Assembly: GCA_049508565.1 (NCBI GenBank)
Contig: JBELAT010000114.1
Location: forward strand, 1 to 7,228
DNA length: 7,228 nucleotides
Reading direction: 5' to 3'
Origin: CAIRNS01 sp049508565
Lineage (GTDB): Bacteria; Elusimicrobiota; Endomicrobiia; Endomicrobiales; CAIRNS01
The position numbers were made by a program, and so were the translations under genes. Each line of letters begins with the position of its first letter. Position 1 is the first letter of the stretch. The notes below the pieces were generated by a model, which worked only from the letters and a program-made list of their open reading frames with translations, was not told the origin of the DNA and ran no database searches. This document shows, piece by piece, positions 6,101-7,228 of the stretch.

Positions 6101-7228
6101 CTAGAAATCGACGGATTCACGTTGAGGTACTTTGTGGATGATATCAGTTCTACCGTTACCTGGCTCAATCGGAGTTCGACAATCGGTCCTAATTCCACTG
6201 ATGTTGATGAGCCACGCCCACCAGCGAGCCCAGCGCCGTGGGTTCCTGAGGTGGGGCAGGCGATCGCGCTACAGTCGCCTGAAGATAAGGGTACTCCGGA
6301 AGGATTACGCGGGAGAACAGGTAAAGCACTGAGAAGAGCTTTACGTCGTGCCTTCCGAGGTACCGGCAGCGGATTTTTGAACGCGATGGAGTTAACTCTT
6401 GCTATCAGCGCCCTGGGGGTTATATCTTTGAGCGAGGAAATCGGTGGTCGCAAATCCAAGTCGGTGCCTCCTGAAGTACATGATGAACCGGTACAGAGAG
6501 ACCAATCACCTGAAGAGGATCCATATCAAACCGCTTTACAGGCGTCAATGGCATATCTCCCGAAAATAACCGCGTCGGCCGGCGAGATCAGCGACAACGA
6601 GAGACGGGCCGCTGTCAGGGATTCCTTCATCACCTTTGTACAAACTATGCTTGACGCAGGCACACATAGGGTTAACTTCAATCCCAGTGCGGGTAAATCC
6701 CTGGTAGATGAATGGATGGCAGCCATGATGAAAGCTGCTTATGCGGGAGGGGCTGGAGTCTTGCAACTCTCTTATAAGGAAATCTACAGTACTATTACTG
6801 ATGATAATTTAATTGCAGAGTATTATGTACTGGAAATAAACAAATTCCCCCTCGTATTTGTCATTGAAGGAGAGAAAATCAAGTTTATTAAAACCAGCCC
6901 GAAAAAAACGCTGCGCATTCTCCAAGGCAAACACAGTGAGCTTACACTACAAAATGAGCCTTACATTTATAAGATAAGTTTGAATCCGGATCTCTTTTTC
7001 AAAGATTTACCGAAAGAACGGCAGAAAATAGATTATGGGGATGAGACGAGTTCACGCTATAAACCGAAGACACGCCACATAGTATTGGGCAGCGATGAAA
7101 TTCTGTTGGATGTCACTACTCTCACAAATCCAGAGCGGAACCGGATACTGGAGCAATCGCCTGTAGATTTTCTTGTTCCAGGAGTTATAGAGTTTATCAA
7201 GGAAGCACGATCTAGAAACATTACCTTA
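74..7228 (+). CDS. Giant exported multidomain protein, 3' end outside window (at least 2385 aa)
   Basis: One uninterrupted frame of exactly 2385 codons runs to the final base with no stop, so the true protein is longer. Domains in order: signal peptide (1-21/26); TraB/ChaN-like N-terminal domain (about 50-536); unassigned region (537-861); HAD-like domain A (862-1018); uridine kinase/phosphoribulokinase-type P-loop domain (1045-1312); class II aldolase-like barrel (1348-1797); linker with a short tandem duplication; unknown domain unit 1 (1920-2030); proline-rich, basic and hydrophobic linker; unknown domain unit 2 (2149-2272); and the start of HAD-like domain B (2334 onward). The chain is continuous and shows no frameshift, so this is one gene rather than a degraded operon. 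The signal peptide implies action outside the cytoplasm, which is odd for kinase and sugar-phosphate folds. Several active-site residues are missing, so I do not assign an enzymatic activity. The N-terminal family and size suggest Candidatus Omnitrophota. The cellular role is unknown. Large exported proteins in that group are often thought to act at the cell surface, but nothing here shows it. Confidence 0.95.
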   Translation, partial: MLNKFVAVLTMLCFLISSVFAGTLHAIASPVQVSPTVTPLQTEPFVPASFGTVTAEKYFGSKQVVINIQDLHCHPELQMNVSRIIESLDKKYHLANVFVEGGYGTVDTSPLCRIADTDMKMTIIRGLLEQGKLTGSEYYSITANRPDLLKGIEDPALHKSNIIRLGQILERKERFEKTLVQLSSDLERMKAKYFNARNRKLENIIQKYRKGDIDPVKYYALLNKYVDAIHRNPENFNSLSSLDMRDYPSITAYIDALHSVKLLDNRQIPNDLQHFVTLIKSNVSYREYATLREKTRNFTDTDVLCDSLAQISQAHSLPIPSALASLVTYNEIKKRVNPLQLVEEERKLVSEIRVSLSGDVSEMEVSFLADFFSCFKDYLLNKLSVNDYVFFSEKFNAFQLTWGKYTYKNHIGDLAADFPLLDAYYRVNMQRNDSFINTIFPALLCSNTEPSPISVADEDTAIRETLSNGGQPIIIVAGGFHTEGLTKLLEKRKISYLTITPIVTDNTRSSDKAYAEFAREQAHILSNALALGSALQSPKLSIFMGEAIEYILKQNNIELTDKYLARIQSVFHDALGSEPGIVVTKRLGSGKISQAVLTLENGVQLTLQGTDKGLIRGVSFDFSNLMSKTSAPIIHVSIGELFKTLKLETKLSQDILGSIVVLPLDGYNLLKWFMVFSESNNIDMSDMGDGLLPKIARNPLFADTIDGLRSEDVANWPEWAQIIIDEHARRIKSLEETVRRSQLLKIFLSADILGIASTFGSPLIIPSNGPASSKRGILATLFKFVFEKHTTTRVGREESTGELEHRSPMGAIFREMIAVSFKNLGSFRLQRYATSSQPKVTVSSRTNTVRSLISVLDDAKFRGVRHIVLESDRILLDPDTLRNRKRERILEESPLDFLVPGILEFIKEAKARNIQLSIVSASDESRKKIFDKLALTNYFNNIYFEGNDSRKIDRIVSLINENSHSNGDIAYMDHAVDVIRRLKGRLEEKAILVGVQETKSSISDLQAQADIIITGMMPQKKGPENTLEEEARRSGIRAIGNVPISRGEDFQREFRIPERILDAVRRGQNSVLAIGGPTGTGKSTLSGALQQGNGYTLLHLAADRFNFSRDAARGRDRTDPSKLYPYDHQDQNMLIEAIANLKNKKVAVIPFWNMASGQRLYIDPSRIDRYRSKETVLEMPGYQLAEADQDDDIVNGLPLMTQESKIYIDKETGEVLEGAPPQQGALIVFDWDIAGSFNSAWNLFDYTIFVWSSRTARLRAMFFAWAHSERYPGEDWLQFYTRIITNYFHRRDIAAFRGLRTASEIVISENENKMLEEYAYTATWGETTAERTVARRLIIERGLWSGLVPVSTFDLYRQMAAGKIKGVTIPAIEVRTNTMEQMRHIFKEMKSRDIKLVLLELPFRERGSGDQMPELYQTLAYAAAMLEGYRGQIALQANQLWMDTIGFEFHPQRTRKWLHKAIRAAVTHGHYSINLDNSTLFQPAPRIVNPDDMDYADGEELYRWKEKRKHSEEFLNTWRGVLGEEKFAAIRAKVKDALNEDDFYSAVIADISQKLSVEPRNSPKRKDFEILLRDIKAFSARIHDGREIDNLVDELLVSQVLNAQETAISTIFIRGVEPKGITVAVGGEIDRLSTLNSEPGGFVAFMELYNAMLQLMTESIKSGILKRDETKSLYKVFDSLTPKDDIDTRSSEEILGLVKRVRDNTFWPDSILRTIRRKGEIPGLSTLVVRTDQGGYVDFTTMPAMVELARRYGMVIVQERAGNEPIEKYSESGVGELHLSKAYAQAAYDELKSLPKGSEGHTLADRIEFDALERTTSIQTPDGVSLYEGIARKVVELQDFISALQFESPGFLSFHSDIWTAINDIFNHLVSDTFDSLFGPSPETRPEPIESAPAGALTLYKDLIKTPRAATTEALALDKDPSVIKALRAATAWLPQIAGKKSVEQKRKALGESFLSYLRTLQHERFYKSRIEEYVAIWIKTINPPGAFFRQVEFRRGPLSHSSYGYNYLLEIDGFTLRYFVDDISSTVTWLNRSSTIGPNSTDVDEPRPPASPAPWVPEVGQAIALQSPEDKGTPEGLRGRTGKALRRALRRAFRGTGSGFLNAMELTLAISALGVISLSEEIGGRKSKSVPPEVHDEPVQRDQSPEEDPYQTALQASMAYLPKITASAGEISDNERRAAVRDSFITFVQTMLDAGTHRVNFNPSAGKSLVDEWMAAMMKAAYAGGAGVLQLSYKEIYSTITDDNLIAEYYVLEINKFPLVFVIEGEKIKFIKTSPKKTLRILQGKHSELTLQNEPYIYKISLNPDLFFKDLPKERQKIDYGDETSSRYKPKTRHIVLGSDEILLDVTTLTNPERNRILEQSPVDFLVPGVIEFIKEARSRNITL
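221..1681 (+). other. N-terminal domain resembling TraB/ChaN/EreA-type fold (QDLHCHPE ... GGFHTEG family)
   Basis: Residues about 50-536. It opens with a beta strand and the motif QDLHCHPE (69-76, with H72, H74 and E76), followed by a helix and a second strand ending in VEGGYG (E100). It closes with a strand and GGFHTEGL (478-485, H481), a further helix and a last strand (YLTITP, 496-501). An acidic residue after an early strand and a GxxH motif after a late strand recall the TraB/Tiki and ChaN/EreA-like superfamily, whose members bind metal or heme or act as hydrolases. I recognise this exact motif pair from uncharacterised exported proteins of Omnitrophota. Between the halves lies a charged helical insert, with probable coiled coil near residues 168-206, plus a long helical region to about 450. 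The putative active-site His and Glu residues are all present, so unlike the downstream modules this domain may be functional. Fold assignment is inference. Family recognition is moderately secure. Confidence 0.5.
1682..2656 (+). other. Unassigned region between N-terminal domain and HAD copy A
   Basis: Residues 537-861. I recognise no known domain. Residues 557-620 look like a helix followed by a beta sheet, with strands near 581-584 and at AVLTLENGVQLTLQ (595-608). That arrangement loosely recalls the C-terminal half of the unknown domain repeated later in the protein. Residues 715-750 are charged and helical (EHARRIKSLEETVRRSQ, 726-742) and may form a short coiled coil. Residues 757-860 have mixed composition with a Ser/Thr/basic-rich stretch (834-850) that is probably a flexible linker into the HAD-like domain. 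The frame is intact throughout. Confidence 0.4.
2657..3127 (+). other. HAD-like domain, copy A, lacking the nucleophile Asp
   Basis: Residues 862-1018 follow the haloacid dehalogenase order. Motif I is at IVLESDRILLD (867-877), where the usual DxD is ExD: Glu870 replaces the nucleophile and Asp872 is kept. A cap-like segment follows, including DFLVPGILEFIKEAKARNI (896-914), the helix that precedes motif II. Motif II is at LSIVSAS (916-922, Ser920). Motif III is probably Lys951 in NDSRKID. Motif IV is Asp973 and Asp977 in YMDHAVD (971-977), where a Met replaces the usual Gly. The end, LVGVQETKSSISDLQAQADIIITGM (abridged: G994 to M1016), matches the phosphoglycolate phosphatase-like pattern in which an aged GADxVI strand closes the fold. 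HAD phosphatases need the motif I nucleophile, so copy A is probably not a phosphatase. It may bind a phosphorylated ligand or serve structurally. It is joined directly to the kinase-like domain. Confidence 0.75.
3206..4009 (+). other. P-loop kinase-like domain, uridine kinase/phosphoribulokinase type
   Basis: Residues about 1045-1312. A perfect Walker A, GPTGTGKST (1076-1084), follows a hydrophobic strand. The family order then continues: a strand and acidic residue at AADRFNF (1101-1107, Asp1103), equivalent to the substrate-side Asp of uridine kinase; YPYDHQDQ (1124-1131), equivalent to the NFDHPD motif; IPFWNMASGQR (1149-1159), equivalent to the P-x-YD-x3-H-x-R segment; a strand ALIVFDWD (1225-1232), where family members have a Glu-Gly pair; and FDYTIFVWSS (1244-1253), equivalent to the D-x-x-(I/L)FV strand. 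The lid that follows normally reads RRIxRDxxxRG. Here R1257-L-R-A-M-F-F-A-W-A leaves out the paired Arg and the Asp, although R1270 is kept. Nucleotide binding is therefore plausible, but phosphoryl transfer is doubtful. ATP is not expected outside the cytoplasm, which sits badly with the signal peptide. A distantly related P-loop kinase of another subfamily is the main alternative. Confidence 0.75.
4115..5464 (+). other. Class II (tagatose/fructose-bisphosphate) aldolase-like TIM barrel with lost metal site
   Basis: Residues about 1348-1797. Strand motifs match, in order, a class II ketose-bisphosphate aldolase family: GVTIPAIEVRTNTM (1366-1379), the entry strand; LVLLELPFRERG (1396-1407), equivalent to the PVIxExAxSE strand; IALQANQLW (1433-1441); HYSINLDNSTL (1470-1480), equivalent to the Y-x-IDIDxSTL strand; ITVAVGGEI (1621-1629), the conserved VxVGGEIG strand; RTDQGGYVDF (1730-1739), equivalent to the T-S-HGG segment; VIVQERAGN (1755-1763), equivalent to VQHGAST; and VGELHLSKA (1774-1782), equivalent to AEIHLAT. 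Catalysis needs the Asp-His pair of the third motif and the His of the HGG and QHG motifs. Here they are Asn1438-Gln1439, Gln1733 and Glu1759. The fold seems kept while the zinc site is gone, so I read it as a pseudo-aldolase. An insert of about 140 residues (1481-1620), charged and helical, separates the STL and GGEI strands, and a further insert sits near 1645-1720. The family consensus is recalled, not aligned. Confidence 0.65.
5465..5755 (+). other. Linker after the aldolase-like domain
   Basis: Residues 1798-1894. The first part (1798-1836) could finish the barrel. It includes FDALERTTSIQTPDG and a helix ending ARKVVELQDF. Residues 1837-1876 are aromatic-rich and probably helical. Residues 1879-1894 are rich in Pro and Glu (GPSPETRPEPIESAPA) and look like a disordered hinge between the enzyme-fold half and the repeat half of the protein. 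I recognise no domain here. Confidence 0.4.
5756..5869 (+). repeat. In-frame tandem duplication, 54 and 60 bases
   Basis: Copy 1 spans 5756-5809 and copy 2 spans 5810-5869. At DNA level 44 of the 54 aligned bases agree. Copy 2 carries six additional bases (codons Pro1921-Ser1922), so the frame is kept. At protein level, GALTLYKDLIKTPRAATT (1895-1912) is followed directly by a second copy (1913-1932) with the same ALxLxKD...IKxxRAAT skeleton. The second copy runs into the start of the first unknown domain unit (RAATAWLP). The high DNA identity next to older, diverged repeats suggests a fairly recent slippage or unequal-recombination event. Confidence 0.85.
5831..6163 (+). repeat. Unknown domain, unit 1 of a diverged internal repeat
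   Basis: Residues about 1920-2030. A helix with RAATAWLPQIAG (1928-1939), a charged helix KRKALGESFLSYLRTL (1946-1961), a longer helix ending near EYVAIWIKTI (1973-1982), then beta strands with YLLEIDGFTLRYFVDD (2008-2023). Unit 2 shows the same order of helices and strands and the same key positions: A-x-x-A-aromatic-LP, an R-x-A-x4-SF helix, and a Y-x-LEI-x-x-F-x-L strand pair. I do not recognise the domain, and no catalytic motif is visible. It is a compact alpha-plus-beta unit of roughly 110 residues, flanked by Pro-rich linkers, as expected for an independently folding module. Confidence 0.6.
6167..6517 (+). other. Inter-repeat linker: Pro-rich, strongly basic, then hydrophobic, then acidic
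   Basis: Residues 2032-2148. In order: a Pro/Ser/acidic stretch (about 2045-2060, DEPRPPASPAPWVPEV); a very basic stretch, 2079-2095, with eight Arg/Lys in 17 residues; a hydrophobic stretch, 2101-2119 (FLNAMELTLAISALGVISL), interrupted by Asn2103 and Glu2106; and a charged, Pro-rich tail 2120-2148. The basic patch next to a hydrophobic helix could be a membrane-associated or transmembrane segment with a positive inside flank. The Glu and Asn make an amphipathic helix packing against another domain equally possible. Confidence 0.35.
6518..6889 (+). repeat. Unknown domain, unit 2 of a diverged internal repeat
   Basis: Residues about 2149-2272. ALQASMAYLPKI (2154-2165) aligns with the first helix of unit 1, RRAAVRDSFITFVQTM (2177-2192) with the second helix (5 of 16 identical and most others conservative), SLVDEWMAAMM (2209-2219) with the third, and YVLEINKFPLVFVIEG (2251-2266) with the strand pair (6 of 16 identical). 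Unit 2 is a little longer because of inserts near 2168-2175 and 2192-2205. After it, residues 2273-2333 form a charged spacer with short strands and lead straight into the second HAD-like domain, so unit 2 plus HAD copy B may be a composite module. Confidence 0.6.
7073..7228 (+). repeat. Start of HAD-like domain, copy B, cut by the window end
   Basis: Residues 2334-2385 align without gaps to residues 865-916 of copy A and agree at 37 of 52 positions. Shared blocks include RHIVL, ILLD, SP-x-DFLVPG and EFIKEA. The nucleophile position of HAD motif I is Gly2339 (Glu870 in copy A), while the second Asp of the motif, Asp2341, is kept. The offset between copies is exactly 1469 residues. Motifs II to IV lie beyond the window. 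The high identity relative to the other repeats points to a later duplication or to continuing homogenisation within the gene. Confidence 0.9.

Overview
The window holds one gene. A single plus-strand reading frame starts at base 74 and stays open for 2385 codons to the last base, with no stop in the window. Only 73 bases of leader precede it. I see no second protein gene on either strand, and no RNA gene, CRISPR array, insertion sequence or terminator. The protein begins with a Sec-type signal peptide, so it is probably exported or anchored in the envelope. An exported giant with this N-terminal family (QDLHCHPE ... GGFHTEG) and with enzyme folds reused in one chain most resembles proteins I know from Candidatus Omnitrophota, a phylum noted for extremely large genes. 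That placement rests on memory of the protein family, not on a marker gene.

Layout by residue: signal peptide (1-21/26); N-terminal domain resembling the TraB/ChaN-type fold, with a helical coiled-coil insert (about 50-536); unassigned region (537-861); HAD-like domain, copy A (862-1018); P-loop kinase of the uridine kinase/phosphoribulokinase type (about 1045-1312); class II aldolase-like TIM barrel (about 1348-1797); low-similarity and proline-rich linkers; an unknown domain present twice (about 1920-2030 and 2149-2272), with an 18/20-residue tandem duplication at the front of the first copy and a basic plus hydrophobic stretch between the copies; then the start of a second HAD-like domain, copy B (from 2334), which the window end cuts.

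The main observation is a mosaic of sugar-phosphate enzyme folds inside one exported giant chain, most with eroded active sites. The HAD nucleophile Asp is Glu in copy A and Gly in copy B. Three of the metal-ligand His positions, plus the Asp of the DH motif, are replaced in the aldolase. The kinase keeps a perfect Walker A but has lost the Arg/Asp-rich lid motif. The two HAD copies match at 37 of 52 residues over 4.4 kb, and the unknown domain is duplicated as well, so the protein seems to grow by internal module duplication. Whether these modules are scaffold, ligand-binding pseudoenzymes or partly active enzymes cannot be settled from sequence reading alone.
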